Source of the DNA: Bryobacterales bacterium
GTDB lineage: Bacteria; Acidobacteriota; Terriglobia; Bryobacterales; Bryobacteraceae
DNA: 64,000 nt
Reading direction: 5' to 3'
Assembly (NCBI GenBank): GCA_003166865.1
Contig: PMUP01000097.1
Span: forward strand, 1 to 64,000
Shown: positions 45,262 through 54,353 of the stretch, piece after piece
Numbering within the stretch: position 1 is the stretch's first letter
Layout: each line of letters opens with the position of its first letter
Translations under genes and position numbers: made by a program
The notes under the pieces: model-generated
What the model saw: only the letters and a program-made list of their open reading frames with translations
Told to the model about the DNA's origin: nothing
The model's database searches: none

Positions 45262-45675
45262 TCAGGGTTTGCCCGGGTCGCCAGGACCGCCATCGCCCGG
45301 CGAGCCGCTATAAAAGCTCCGGCCGTCGCTCAGCGTGATGCGCCGCGCGTCCATCAACCGAGAGCCGTCCTTGGCTCCATAGCCGTCGATGGTGACGGTG
45401 TCTCCAATCTTGATGGCGTTTTTGCTGAAGCCTCGGCGCGATAAAGTGTTCGGAGCGCCGCCCTCGCACGTCCAGGCGACCAAGTTGCCATGGTCGTCCT
45501 TCACATCGATGTACAGGTACGAGTGCGGATTGGTCCACTCCACTTTGCTGATCACGCCGGTGATGCGAATGGCTTTGCTGGCGTCGTATTCGGCCGCAAA
45601 TGAGTGATGCGCTTCGATGGGCAATACGGCTGCCGCGAATAAGATGCCAAGGAAAGCAGTTAGCCTATTCGTCAT
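45262..45675 (-). CDS. DUF6152-type secreted protein
   Basis: The 137-residue protein has a signal peptide (FLGILFAAAVLPIEA) and the DUF6152 core HHSFAAEYDASKAIRITGVISKVEWTNPHSYL, followed by strands forming an OB-like barrel and a Gly/Pro-rich tail. These proteins are common in Acidobacteria and Proteobacteria, often next to secreted hypothetical families as here, but their role is unknown. The gene is divergent from 45708-46499 across 32 bases. Confidence 0.8.
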   Translation of the reverse strand: MTNRLTAFLGILFAAAVLPIEAHHSFAAEYDASKAIRITGVISKVEWTNPHSYLYIDVKDDHGNLVAWTCEGGAPNTLSRRGFSKNAIKIGDTVTIDGYGAKDGSRLMDARRITLSDGRSFYSGSPGDGGPGDPGKP

Positions 45676-45707
45676 GAGGGAGTCTCCTGATATACTCTAG
45701 CATCGAG

Positions 45708-46499
45708 ATGCGAATACTGGCGATTAGCTTTTGGCTCGCGGCGATGTTTGCGGTGCCCGTTTGGTCCCAGGTTCCGAAGACTGCCGATGGGCACCCGGAC
45801 CTCAACGGATATTGGAAAGGTACGCGCGACACCAAGCCGGTCGGCAATATTGCAAAGGATCTTCCGGGGCTCAAATTGCCTCTGACGCCGGCGGGCGAAG
45901 CCGCGTGGAATCACAACACCACGGCCACTGTCGATCCGGAAGCCATCTGCATTCTGGGAGGCATCCCGCGCCACAACGCCAGCGGACTGCCGTTCATGGT
46001 TCTTCAGACTCCCCAGTATGTTGCGTTCCTCTACTTCTATAGTTACTACCGGCTCATTCCCACCGACGGGCGCAAGCACGAGGAGGATCCGGACCCATCG
46101 TTCTTTGGCGACGAAGTGGGCCACTGGGACGGCGACGCGTTCGTGATCGATTCCACCGGGTTCAAGGACACGCAGGTGTGGGCCGACGAGAACGGCAGTC
46201 CCCATAGCGACGCCTTGCACGTGATCGAGCGCTGGACGCGGCCCGACGCCAAGCACATCCACGTGGACACAACCATCGAGGATCCGAAGTTTTACACCAA
46301 GACGTTCACGTACTCGAGGAGTTGGGAAGCGGGCGACCCGGGCCAGCGCCTGGGGGAATACTCGTGCGCTGAAAACCCCGTGGATCGCGAACACTTGGGA
46401 TTCGGCCCGGGACCGATTCGTCCGGATGGAACACGCGGATACGTCAACGCCGCGCCGCTTCCGCCGCCTCCCCCACCGCCGACGCCGATCAAGAATTAA
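45708..46499 (+). CDS. Secreted protein related to the 40669/41525 family
   Basis: This 263-residue protein has a signal peptide (FWLAAMFAVPVWS), then PKTADGHPDLNGYWKGT and GHWDGDAFVIDSTGFKD, which align with the DGKPDLSGVWHV and GHWEGDTLVVESAGFND segments of the proteins at 40669-41508 and 41525-42376. It is therefore a diverged third member of that family in this window. It ends in a Pro-rich tail. Divergent to it is a DUF6152 gene, a pairing that hints at a common function. Biochemical role unknown. Confidence 0.75.
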   Translation: MRILAISFWLAAMFAVPVWSQVPKTADGHPDLNGYWKGTRDTKPVGNIAKDLPGLKLPLTPAGEAAWNHNTTATVDPEAICILGGIPRHNASGLPFMVLQTPQYVAFLYFYSYYRLIPTDGRKHEEDPDPSFFGDEVGHWDGDAFVIDSTGFKDTQVWADENGSPHSDALHVIERWTRPDAKHIHVDTTIEDPKFYTKTFTYSRSWEAGDPGQRLGEYSCAENPVDREHLGFGPGPIRPDGTRGYVNAAPLPPPPPPPTPIKN

Positions 46500-46521
46500 C
46501 ACTCCTCCGAGGACGGGTACC

Positions 46522-47052
46522 TCAAGCGATGCGCTGCTGGGACTGCCCAGCTGAACGGCGGGCGTCTTCCATAGCCACCACTTGTTCCGCGACCTCAAGA
46601 ATGCTGGAAGCCGCTTGATGTGCCTGCTGCGAAATCCATCGGCGGGCCGAGGCAGGCGTGATGCCGCGCCGCGTCACCAGAATTCCCTGCGCGCGCTCGA
46701 CGGCTTTGCGCGTCGCCAGATCTTCGCGCAGGCTTGCCAGTTCTGCTTCCAGGCGGGCTCGATTCTGGCTCAGGTGGGTCCGCTCCAGCAGCATTCCAAG
46801 CTGTTCGCCAACGTAGTTCGAGACACGGTGCGGCAGGTCGGCCTGAACCAGCAGTTTCCCCAGTTCTCTGCCGCTCGCTCGCAATGGCGCGGCGTAGAAC
46901 GAGCCCGACAGCGTTTGCACCGGCGGCGACACGAGCCTGGGCAAATAGATCGTAAGCGCGAGCTGGGAGCGAATCCTGGTCACTGCGAGGGAAAAGCTGT
47001 CCGCATCGCTTACGATTTGGCTGACTTGAAATAGGATTTCGTTTTCCTGCAT
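46522..47052 (-). CDS. GAF-like/ANTAR-type RNA-binding regulator
   Basis: This 176-residue protein has an N-terminal GAF-like sensing part (residues about 20-95), a coiled-coil linker (LSQNRARLEAELASLREDLATR) and a C-terminal ANTAR-like segment (KAVERAQGILVTRRGITPASARRWISQQAHQAAS). ANTAR domains bind paired RNA stem-loops and prevent transcription termination. The gene is divergent from the TonB receptor gene across 310 bases, so its own leader and that of the receptor are the obvious places to look for targets. Start ATG 47052 has a GGAAGG site. Confidence 0.75.
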   Translation of the reverse strand: MQENEILFQVSQIVSDADSFSLAVTRIRSQLALTIYLPRLVSPPVQTLSGSFYAAPLRASGRELGKLLVQADLPHRVSNYVGEQLGMLLERTHLSQNRARLEAELASLREDLATRKAVERAQGILVTRRGITPASARRWISQQAHQAASSILEVAEQVVAMEDARRSAGQSQQRIA

Positions 47053-47362
47053 AAGTACCTTCCTTCACAAGATGAATTGGGAATCGCGGACGCTGGCAAA
47101 TCAGAGGCGGCAACAGGGAAAGAGCTGCATAGCGATTATTTAACAGTCTATAACAAGAATGTACTATTGTCCAGTGGAGATCATGAACCTATAGGAAAAT
47201 ATTTGTCTTTACTGCCGCACTTCTCTTGTATTATAGTCCATAGACAATGTGGACTGTTATCGACCGGCTCTGCTCGCTCCCTAGCCCCTTGTCCCGCCGC
47301 TGTTGTTGCTGTTAGTTCCCTCCACCCCGTCCCGAAACAGACCATCCGAGGAGAATTCGTTT
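47053..47362. other. Intergenic region with a candidate promoter and hairpin before the TonB receptor gene
   Basis: This 310-base stretch is AT-richer than its surroundings. It contains TATTAT (47229-47234), a possible -10 box, and an inverted repeat AGTCCA/TGGACT (47235-47240 and 47250-47255) around a nine-base loop just after it. The following about 100 bases form an untranslated leader with a GAGGAG site at 47348. I see no coding frame or known riboswitch. Confidence 0.45.
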
Positions 47363-50300
47363 ATGAAAAGCACATTTTGGAAGCTATGGATCGTCAGTGT
47401 TTTCTTTTCCACCTTCTTGTCCGCACAGACTTTTCAGGGCACTCTGCGCGGACGCGTCGTCGATCCGAACGGCGCGGTGACGGTCAACGCAAAGCTCACG
47501 CTCATTGATGAAGGCACGCAGATTGCCCGCGCCACGGTTACCAACGGCGACGGCGAGTATACATTCGCGTCGGTGACGCCATCGACATACGAGGTGGTGG
47601 TGGAGGCGGCCGGATTCAAGAAGCTGGAGCAGAAGGGTGTTTCAATCGCGACGCAAGCAGCGGTCACGCTGGACCTGCGACTGGAACTGGGCCAGGTTAG
47701 CGACGAAGTGACGGTTACCTCTGAAGCGCCGCCTTTGCAGACCGCGGATGCGTCCACGGGACAGCTCATCAACACCCAGCAGATTGACGACCTCCCGCTG
47801 CTGGGGCGCAACCCGTTCCTCACCGGCAAGCTGGCGCAATCGGTTGTATTTGCCGGCAATCCGACGTTCACCCGGATGCAGGACCAGAACGGAAATTCAC
47901 AGTTTTCCATCGCCGGCGGCCCGCTGCGAACCAACAACTATCTGTTGGATGGCATCTCCATTACGGATTCGAACAATCGAGCCGTGATTCTTCCGTCGCC
48001 CGAAGCGGTGGAGGAGCTCAAGGTTCAGGCGAGCACCTATGACGCCGAGGTCGGCCGCACGGGCGGTGGGACCTTCAACACCTTGCTTCGCTCCGGCACG
48101 AACGATCTGCATGGCAGCGCGGTGGGACACATTCGCGAGACGGATTGGCTGGCCAACACCTTCTTTGCGAATCGAGCCGGGCAGCCCATCGCGAATCAGC
48201 CGTTCCGCGATTGGGCCTTTTCTCTGGGCGGTCCGATCATCATCCCGAAAGTCTACAACGGAAAAAATAAGACTTTCTTTTTCGCCAGCGACGAATCTTA
48301 CCGGCAGACCTCGGGTTCGACCACCACGCTTTCAATTCCGACCGCGCTCGAGCGCGCCGGAAACTTTTCGCAGAGCTTCACTAAGTCCGGCGCGCTGCAG
48401 GTGATTTACGATCCAGCCAGCACGAATCCCGTGACCGGAGCGCGAACGCCGTTTCCCGGGAACATAATTCCGGCCAGCGACTTGAGCCCCATCGGTCTGG
48501 CGCTGGCATCCTACTATCCGTCGCCCAACGCGCCAACGCCGTACTATTCAGCGCCAAACTACAACTTTACCGGCAGCTTTCCCAATCGCGGCGACCAGCG
48601 GATATTCAAACTGGATCATGACTTCACGTCCTGGTTCCGCGCGTCGGCGTCCTACATCCATCAGAAGACTTTCGAGACCGACTACCCGCTCGACATTTTC
48701 CCCAATCCGGGGACTCCGGACCAATCCTTATGCTGCGATCGCAAGATTGATGCCACGGGAGCCAACGCGACTATCACGCCCGATCCCACTACGGTGATCG
48801 CGGTTCGTTGGGGATTTAATCGCTTCTATTCCAAGTCCACCCAAGAGAGTCAAGGGTTCAATCTGGATGCGCTCGGCTTCCCCGACTCGCTAGCGGCGAT
48901 CACTCCCAATACGGCATTTCCGGCCATCACCTTGGGCTCCGGGGTCAACGGCTGCTCGGCCGCCGGCATCACCGATTTCTCCAACTTTGGAGGCGGCTGC
49001 ACCAACCAGGACGTTTTCTATTCGCGGACTACCAGCGTTTCGGCCTCGAAGTTCATCGGCAAGCACAATATCAAGGTCGGTTTTGATTTCCGCACTCTGC
49101 ACGACCTTGGAACGCCGGCTTCGGGACCGACCAGCCTGGGTTTCACCGACGTATTTACGCGCGAGACTCCGCAGTCCGAGACCGCCGGAACCGGCAGCGA
49201 TGTGGCGACTCTGCTTCTCGGCTACCCCACCAGTGGCCAGATGAGCGTGGTCGCCCACTTCAACGATTTCATTCGCTACTACGGCGGCTTTGTCCAGGAT
49301 GATTATCGTATCGCCACCAAGCTGACCCTGAACTTCGGCCTTCGCTTGGAGTACGAGTCGGGGATCCACGAGGAAGGCAACAAGCTCATCGTCGGATTCA
49401 ATCCCAACGTGGCGAACCCCTTGCAACAAGCCGTCACCGGCCTCAAGATTCCAGGGGAAGTGGAGTACGCGGGCGTGGACGGCAATCCGACGCAAACCGC
49501 CAACGCTTTGTCCGTTAAGCCTGCGCCGCGTTTCGGTTTCGCTTACTCGGTGGACTCGAAGACGGTGGTTCGCGGAGGGTACGGCATCTTCTGGGCTCCC
49601 ACCTTCTTCAATTTCCAAAACGCGATCGGCTATTCGCAGACCACGTCCATCATTGCATCCACCAACGGCAACTTCACTCCGGCCACTTCACTGTCCAATC
49701 CATATCCGAGCGGGCTCATACAGCCCACGGGGAATTCGCTGGGCGGGCTCTCGGGAATCGGACAGGCGGTCACCGTTTTCTCTCCGAGTGCGCAATCGGC
49801 CGGATACGTTCAAGAGTATTCGCTCGAAGTGCAACGCGAACTTCCGCAGGGATTTGTCCTTACGGTCGGCGCTCTAGGCTCGCACTCGCTGCACTTGCTC
49901 GAGAGTGGCCAGAATATCGATCAGCTGAACCCGTCGTATTTCGGGCTGGGGTCGGCGTTGACTCAGAGCGTTGCCAATCCGATGTACGGCAACGGTGGTG
50001 TGGGCACGGTGGGAACGGCGAAGGTTACCGAAGCACAACTGCTGAGGCCATACCCGCAGTACACTTCGGTAATTCTGGACAATTCCGACGCAGGTTCGGC
50101 CCGCTACTACTCGTTCTATGTCCGCGCCCAGCGCCGCTTTAAGAACGGGCTGAGTTTGCTTGCGTCCTACACGTGGTCACGCAGCATGGACGACCTTCTC
50201 GGCGTGAGTACCGCCGGCGCCAGTCTGATCGTCGGGGAGGCCGGGGCGCAGAATGCGTACAATCTCAATGGTGAATGGAGCCTGTCCACCCAGGACGTGC

Positions 50301-50848
50301 CGGACCGCTTCACCACGGCGATCACCTATGAATTGCCGTTCGGAAAGGGAAAGCCGTTCTTGAACACGAACAGCCGGATCCTCAATTATGCCGTGGGCGG
50401 CTGGTCCGTCAATGCGTTGAGCACCATTCAGTCCGGATTCCCGCTGTTTATTACGCAGCCGGATAACAACAGCGTGATTGGGGCCACCTATCAGCGGCCG
50501 AACGCCACCGGGATCCCAGCGACGACTGCCGGCTCCACCGACGAGCGCCTCAACGACTGGTTGAATCCCGCAGCCTTCTCTGAGGCGCCGCGCTTCACCT
50601 TCGGCGACATCAGCCGGTTTATCAACACCCGCGGCCCTGGGCTGTTCGACTGGGATTTTTCGGTGTTCAAGAACTTCCTGATCACCGAACGAATCAATGC
50701 GCAGTTTCGCGCCGAATCGTTCAACGCCACCAATAGCGTGGAGTTCGGCAATCCGAACACGACGTTCACCAGCCCGACGTTCGGAGTGATCACCAGCCAG
50801 ATCAACATCCCAAGGTTGATCCAGCTCGGGCTAAGGGTTACATTTTAG
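47363..50848 (+). CDS. TonB-dependent receptor with carboxypeptidase-regulatory N-terminus (Oar-like)
   Basis: The 1161-residue outer-membrane protein has a signal peptide, an N-terminal carboxypeptidase-regulatory-like Ig domain (residues 25-115, TLRGRVVDPNGAVTVNAKLT), a plug domain (about 120-260, with LPLLGRNPFLTG and NYLLDGIS) and a long 22-strand-type barrel ending in aromatic LGLRVTF, as outer-membrane barrels do. This Oar-type architecture is expanded in Acidobacteria and used for import of large plant or microbial polymers. The start ATG 47363 begins the signal peptide. Followed by three genes with short gaps. Confidence 0.93.
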   Translation: MKSTFWKLWIVSVFFSTFLSAQTFQGTLRGRVVDPNGAVTVNAKLTLIDEGTQIARATVTNGDGEYTFASVTPSTYEVVVEAAGFKKLEQKGVSIATQAAVTLDLRLELGQVSDEVTVTSEAPPLQTADASTGQLINTQQIDDLPLLGRNPFLTGKLAQSVVFAGNPTFTRMQDQNGNSQFSIAGGPLRTNNYLLDGISITDSNNRAVILPSPEAVEELKVQASTYDAEVGRTGGGTFNTLLRSGTNDLHGSAVGHIRETDWLANTFFANRAGQPIANQPFRDWAFSLGGPIIIPKVYNGKNKTFFFASDESYRQTSGSTTTLSIPTALERAGNFSQSFTKSGALQVIYDPASTNPVTGARTPFPGNIIPASDLSPIGLALASYYPSPNAPTPYYSAPNYNFTGSFPNRGDQRIFKLDHDFTSWFRASASYIHQKTFETDYPLDIFPNPGTPDQSLCCDRKIDATGANATITPDPTTVIAVRWGFNRFYSKSTQESQGFNLDALGFPDSLAAITPNTAFPAITLGSGVNGCSAAGITDFSNFGGGCTNQDVFYSRTTSVSASKFIGKHNIKVGFDFRTLHDLGTPASGPTSLGFTDVFTRETPQSETAGTGSDVATLLLGYPTSGQMSVVAHFNDFIRYYGGFVQDDYRIATKLTLNFGLRLEYESGIHEEGNKLIVGFNPNVANPLQQAVTGLKIPGEVEYAGVDGNPTQTANALSVKPAPRFGFAYSVDSKTVVRGGYGIFWAPTFFNFQNAIGYSQTTSIIASTNGNFTPATSLSNPYPSGLIQPTGNSLGGLSGIGQAVTVFSPSAQSAGYVQEYSLEVQRELPQGFVLTVGALGSHSLHLLESGQNIDQLNPSYFGLGSALTQSVANPMYGNGGVGTVGTAKVTEAQLLRPYPQYTSVILDNSDAGSARYYSFYVRAQRRFKNGLSLLASYTWSRSMDDLLGVSTAGASLIVGEAGAQNAYNLNGEWSLSTQDVPDRFTTAITYELPFGKGKPFLNTNSRILNYAVGGWSVNALSTIQSGFPLFITQPDNNSVIGATYQRPNATGIPATTAGSTDERLNDWLNPAAFSEAPRFTFGDISRFINTRGPGLFDWDFSVFKNFLITERINAQFRAESFNATNSVEFGNPNTTFTSPTFGVITSQINIPRLIQLGLRVTF

Positions 50849-50854
50849 GAGGCT

Positions 50855-51292
50855 ATGATGCGAACAGCAATCCGCACGCTTTTTCTGCTGGCCATTTCGA
50901 TTCTGCCATCCGCTACGGTGCAGGGCCAGCCAACCAGCCAGCCATATATTGTCGAGTGGGTTTACAAAGTGAAGTGGGGCTACCAGGACGAGTTCTGGCA
51001 AATCTTCCAGAAGTATCAGATCGCGACCTTGAACAAAGAGAAGGAACTCGGCGGCGTTTTGAAGTACGAAGTCTTCCGTCCAGGCCTTCACACCAGCGAA
51101 GATCATCGCTGGGACTATCGCATTGTGATCTACTACAAGGACGTCGCGTCTTCGTCGCAAGGCAGCAAGGTGGAGAAGCAGTTGTTTCCAGATCAAGCCA
51201 AGATGAAGCGCGAGGAGCAGCGCCGTTGGGAACTCACCGAAGTGCATTGGGATTTGCCGATCCACCAGATCGATCCGAATGCGGTGGAATAA
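50855..51292 (+). CDS. Small secreted hypothetical protein
   Basis: The 145-residue protein has a signal peptide (LFLLAISILPSATVQG) and a compact mature domain with many aromatic and charged residues (VEWVYKVKWGYQDEFWQIFQKYQ, then WDYRIVIYYKDV). The ferredoxin-like alternation suggests a dimeric alpha/beta barrel similar to NIPSNAP or ABM-type domains, but this is not certain. It lies six bases after the TonB receptor gene and eight before the TauD-type gene, suggesting one transcript. Confidence 0.65.
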   Translation: MMRTAIRTLFLLAISILPSATVQGQPTSQPYIVEWVYKVKWGYQDEFWQIFQKYQIATLNKEKELGGVLKYEVFRPGLHTSEDHRWDYRIVIYYKDVASSSQGSKVEKQLFPDQAKMKREEQRRWELTEVHWDLPIHQIDPNAVE

Positions 51293-51300
51293 TTGGATGA

Positions 51301-52149
51301 ATGACAATCATCCCTAGCGGCGCGGCGCTCGCGGCGGAAATTCAGAACGTCGACCTGAAGAACTTGAGTGATCGGGACTTCATCGAAATCAATGCCGCCT
51401 GGCTTGGGCATCTCGTCATCCTGTTTCGTCATCAGCAACTCAGCGTGGAAGACCTCATCGCATTCAGCCGCCGCTTCGGTGAACTGGATTGGGCGCCCGT
51501 GCAGGAGACCGGCCGCCGCTTTGTCGAGGGCCATCCGGAACTCTATGTGGTTTCGAACGTGATTGAAAACGGAGTGCCCATCGGCAGCCTCGGCGCGGGA
51601 GAAGCGGTGTGGCACACCGACATGTCTTATCTTGAGAATCCGCCCAAGGCCAGCATGTTGTACGCGCTGGAGGTTCCTCCGGCTGGAGGCGACACGCACT
51701 TCTGCAACATGTATCGAGCGTATGACTCCCTGCCGGATGCCCTGAAACAGCGGGCTTCGGGTCTCGGTCTTAAGCATGACGCCACTTATAATAGCGGCGG
51801 CTACGTGCGTCAGGGGCTGGCTGCGACCGATGATCCAGTATTATCCGCCGGCGTTTATCATCCGCTAGTTCGCACCCATCCGGAAACCGGCCGTCGCGCC
51901 TTGTATCTCGGCCGCCGCCGTAACGCTTACCTCCACGGGCTGCCACTAGCGGAGTCTGAAGCGTTGCTCGATGAACTGTGGTTGCATGCGACACGCGATG
52001 AGATCTCCTGGCACAACCAATGGCATCCAGGCGACGTAGTCTTATGGGATAACCGTTGCACCATGCATCGGCGCGACTCATTCGACCCCAGTTCCCGCCG
52101 GATCCTGTACCGCACGCAAATCAAGAGCGCGCCCGGCGAGCCGGCGTGA
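51301..52149 (+). CDS. TauD/TfdA-family Fe(II)/2-oxoglutarate dioxygenase
   Basis: The 282-residue protein has the facial triad His105-x-Asp107 (WHTDMSY) and distal His256 (MHRRDSF), with an arginine near 267-271 for 2-oxoglutarate binding. The family includes taurine, 2,4-D and related substrates, mostly sulfonates, ethers or aromatic acids. The following gene encodes an MFS transporter, and the preceding two are the TonB receptor and a small secreted protein, so together they may handle uptake and oxidation of one substrate. Which substrate cannot be decided. Confidence 0.9.
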   Translation: MTIIPSGAALAAEIQNVDLKNLSDRDFIEINAAWLGHLVILFRHQQLSVEDLIAFSRRFGELDWAPVQETGRRFVEGHPELYVVSNVIENGVPIGSLGAGEAVWHTDMSYLENPPKASMLYALEVPPAGGDTHFCNMYRAYDSLPDALKQRASGLGLKHDATYNSGGYVRQGLAATDDPVLSAGVYHPLVRTHPETGRRALYLGRRRNAYLHGLPLAESEALLDELWLHATRDEISWHNQWHPGDVVLWDNRCTMHRRDSFDPSSRRILYRTQIKSAPGEPA

Positions 52150-52159
52150 GCCTGCCGAC

Positions 52160-53416
52160 GTGAGAAAGATCGGCGCTCCTCGGGTTGTTCTTTCGTTACT
52201 CTGCGTCCTGTACTTCATCCTGTTTGTGAACCGCGTGAACATCGCAACGGCCGCTCCCCTGATTAGGGCGGATCTCGGGCTGAGCAACACTCAGCTTGGA
52301 CTGGCGTTTTCGGCGTTCGCGATTCCTTATGCCCTGTTTCAGCTCATCGGCGGCTGGATCGGCGATAAGTTCGGACCGCGCCTGACACTGTCCGCGTGCT
52401 GCGCGCTGGTAGGTCTCTCGACCATGCTCACGGGCGCGGCGAGCGGGTTCGTGTCGCTCTTCGTCTTGCGTCTGGCTCTCGGCTTCGCTCAAGGCGCTGC
52501 TTTCCCTACGGCCACGCGGGCGATGTCCACTTGGATCCCGGCTCGGGATTGGGGCTTCGCGCAAGGAATCACGCATTCATTCGGCCGAATCGGAAATGCT
52601 GTGACACCGCCGCTGATGGCAGCGCTGCTTCTATTCCTATCCTGGCGCCGCTCCTTCGTGATCATCGGATCGGCGAGCCTGGTGTGGCTTCTCGTTTGGG
52701 TTTGGTATTTTCGGAACGACCCGCGTCAGCATTCTGCCATCACGCGAGCGGACCTGGCGGCGCTGCCTGAACCCGCCACGCCCGGCCGGCCGGCGATCCC
52801 GTGGTTACGGCTGGCGCACCGCATCTTGCCAGTGACGATGGTCGATTTCTGCTACGGCTGGACGTTGTGGTTGTTCTTGACTTGGATTCCCACGTTCTTC
52901 TTCGAGAACTATCATCTGAACCTCCAAACCTCTGCGATATTCTCCGCCGGCGTGCTCTTTGCGGGCGTCATCGGCGATACGGCGGGCGGTGTGGCGACTG
53001 ATCGATTGCTTCGCAAGACCGGCAGTTTGGTTGTGGCGCGCCGCTCGGTGATCGTGGCGGGATTTGTGGGAGCGGTTATCTTCCTATGTCCGGTGCTGCT
53101 GTTTCACGATCTGGCGGTAGCAGCGGTGTGCCTCTCGCTCGCGTTCTTTTTCGCAGAACTGATCGTGGCGCCAATCTGGGCCGTGCCCATGGACATCGCT
53201 CCGCGCTACGCCGGTTCCGCCAGCGGCATGATGAATTTTGGCTTCGCTGTGGCAGGCCTGGTGTCGCCTTCCAGTTTTGGCTATCTGGTGGATCGCACGG
53301 GCAGTTGGGTTTTACCTTTCATCTGCTCGATGCTGTTGCTGCTGGTTGGAGCGGTGCTGGCGTCTCGGCTGCGGCCAGACATTCAGTTCAATGAGGATGC
53401 CAGCCAATCATACTAG
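52160..53416 (+). CDS. Major facilitator superfamily transporter
   Basis: The 418-residue protein has twelve hydrophobic helices and the MFS loop 2-3 motif (GGWIGDKFGPRLTL), with the related GDTAGGVATDRLLRKTG in the second half. The subfamily looks like the anion:cation symporter (ACS) group of organic-acid transporters (NRVNIATAAPLIRADLGLSNTQLGLAFSAF near the start). The start is GTG 52160, 10 bases after the TauD-type gene. It is likely the importer of the dioxygenase's substrate. Confidence 0.9.
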   Translation: MRKIGAPRVVLSLLCVLYFILFVNRVNIATAAPLIRADLGLSNTQLGLAFSAFAIPYALFQLIGGWIGDKFGPRLTLSACCALVGLSTMLTGAASGFVSLFVLRLALGFAQGAAFPTATRAMSTWIPARDWGFAQGITHSFGRIGNAVTPPLMAALLLFLSWRRSFVIIGSASLVWLLVWVWYFRNDPRQHSAITRADLAALPEPATPGRPAIPWLRLAHRILPVTMVDFCYGWTLWLFLTWIPTFFFENYHLNLQTSAIFSAGVLFAGVIGDTAGGVATDRLLRKTGSLVVARRSVIVAGFVGAVIFLCPVLLFHDLAVAAVCLSLAFFFAELIVAPIWAVPMDIAPRYAGSASGMMNFGFAVAGLVSPSSFGYLVDRTGSWVLPFICSMLLLLVGAVLASRLRPDIQFNEDASQSY

Positions 53417-53462
53417 ATCTTCTCTATCGACAATGTTATGATACCCGAAGGAGATCCTCATT

Positions 53463-54323
53463 ATGTCCGATTATGCCCACCCCGAAGTTCTGGTCAGCAC
53501 CGAATGGCTCGCCCAGCATCTGGCCGATCCGAAAGTTCGAATCATTGAAGTCGACGTCGACACAGCCGCCTACGATGGCGGACACATACCCGGCGCGGTG
53601 GCTTGGTCTTGGAAGACGGATCTATCCGACGCCGTTCGCCGGGACATCACGCCGTGGTATCAATTTGAGTCGCTGTTGACGCGCTCGGGAATTGAGCCGC
53701 AAACCACGATTGTCATTTACGGCGACAACAATAATTGGTTCGCCGCGTGGGCCTTCTGGCAGCTAAAGATCTATCGTCACGCCGACGTCCGTTTGCTCAA
53801 TGGCGGGCGGAAGAAATGGCTGGCCGAGGGGCGCGATTTGACCAACGACGTTCCGCAATACAAGACCTCGCAGTATCCGGCTCCGCGCGAGGATTTCTCA
53901 ATCCGAGCCTATCTAAGCGATGTGCAGGCGGCCGTGAAGGCCAAGTCGAAAGCGCTGGTGGACGTGCGAAGCCCGCAAGAATTTAGCGGCGAGATCCTTG
54001 CGCCTCCGGGACTGCCGGAGACTTGTCAACGCGGCGGGCACATTCCCGATGCGCGCAACATTCCGTGGGGCAAGACGGCGAACGAAGACGGTACGTTCAA
54101 AACTGCCGAAGAGATCAAGGCGATCTATGATGCCGAAGGCGTGACAGGCGGCAAGCCGATCATAACGTACTGCCGAATCGGCGAGCGATCGAGCCATTCC
54201 TGGTTCGCTCTGAAGTATCTGCTAGGGTATAAGGACGTGGTGAATTACGACGGATCGTGGACCGAATGGGGCAATCTGGTAGGCGCCCCGGTGGAACGGA
54301 CTGCTCGTAGCCAAGCCGCTTAG
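53463..54323 (+). CDS. Rhodanese/3-mercaptopyruvate-type sulfurtransferase
   Basis: The 286-residue protein has two rhodanese domains. The first is inactive (YGDNNNWFA in place of the active loop); the second has the active loop CRIGERSS with Cys237. Such enzymes move sulfane sulfur from thiosulfate or mercaptopyruvate to an acceptor. An encapsulin shell gene starts 31 bases downstream, followed by a cysteine desulfurase, so the rhodanese may load or use persulfide sulfur handled by the nanocompartment. An AAGGAG site lies before ATG 53463. Confidence 0.93.
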   Translation: MSDYAHPEVLVSTEWLAQHLADPKVRIIEVDVDTAAYDGGHIPGAVAWSWKTDLSDAVRRDITPWYQFESLLTRSGIEPQTTIVIYGDNNNWFAAWAFWQLKIYRHADVRLLNGGRKKWLAEGRDLTNDVPQYKTSQYPAPREDFSIRAYLSDVQAAVKAKSKALVDVRSPQEFSGEILAPPGLPETCQRGGHIPDARNIPWGKTANEDGTFKTAEEIKAIYDAEGVTGGKPIITYCRIGERSSHSWFALKYLLGYKDVVNYDGSWTEWGNLVGAPVERTARSQAA

Positions 54324-54353
54324 ACCAGCAATCGAGCAGGAGCTCCCTCACGA

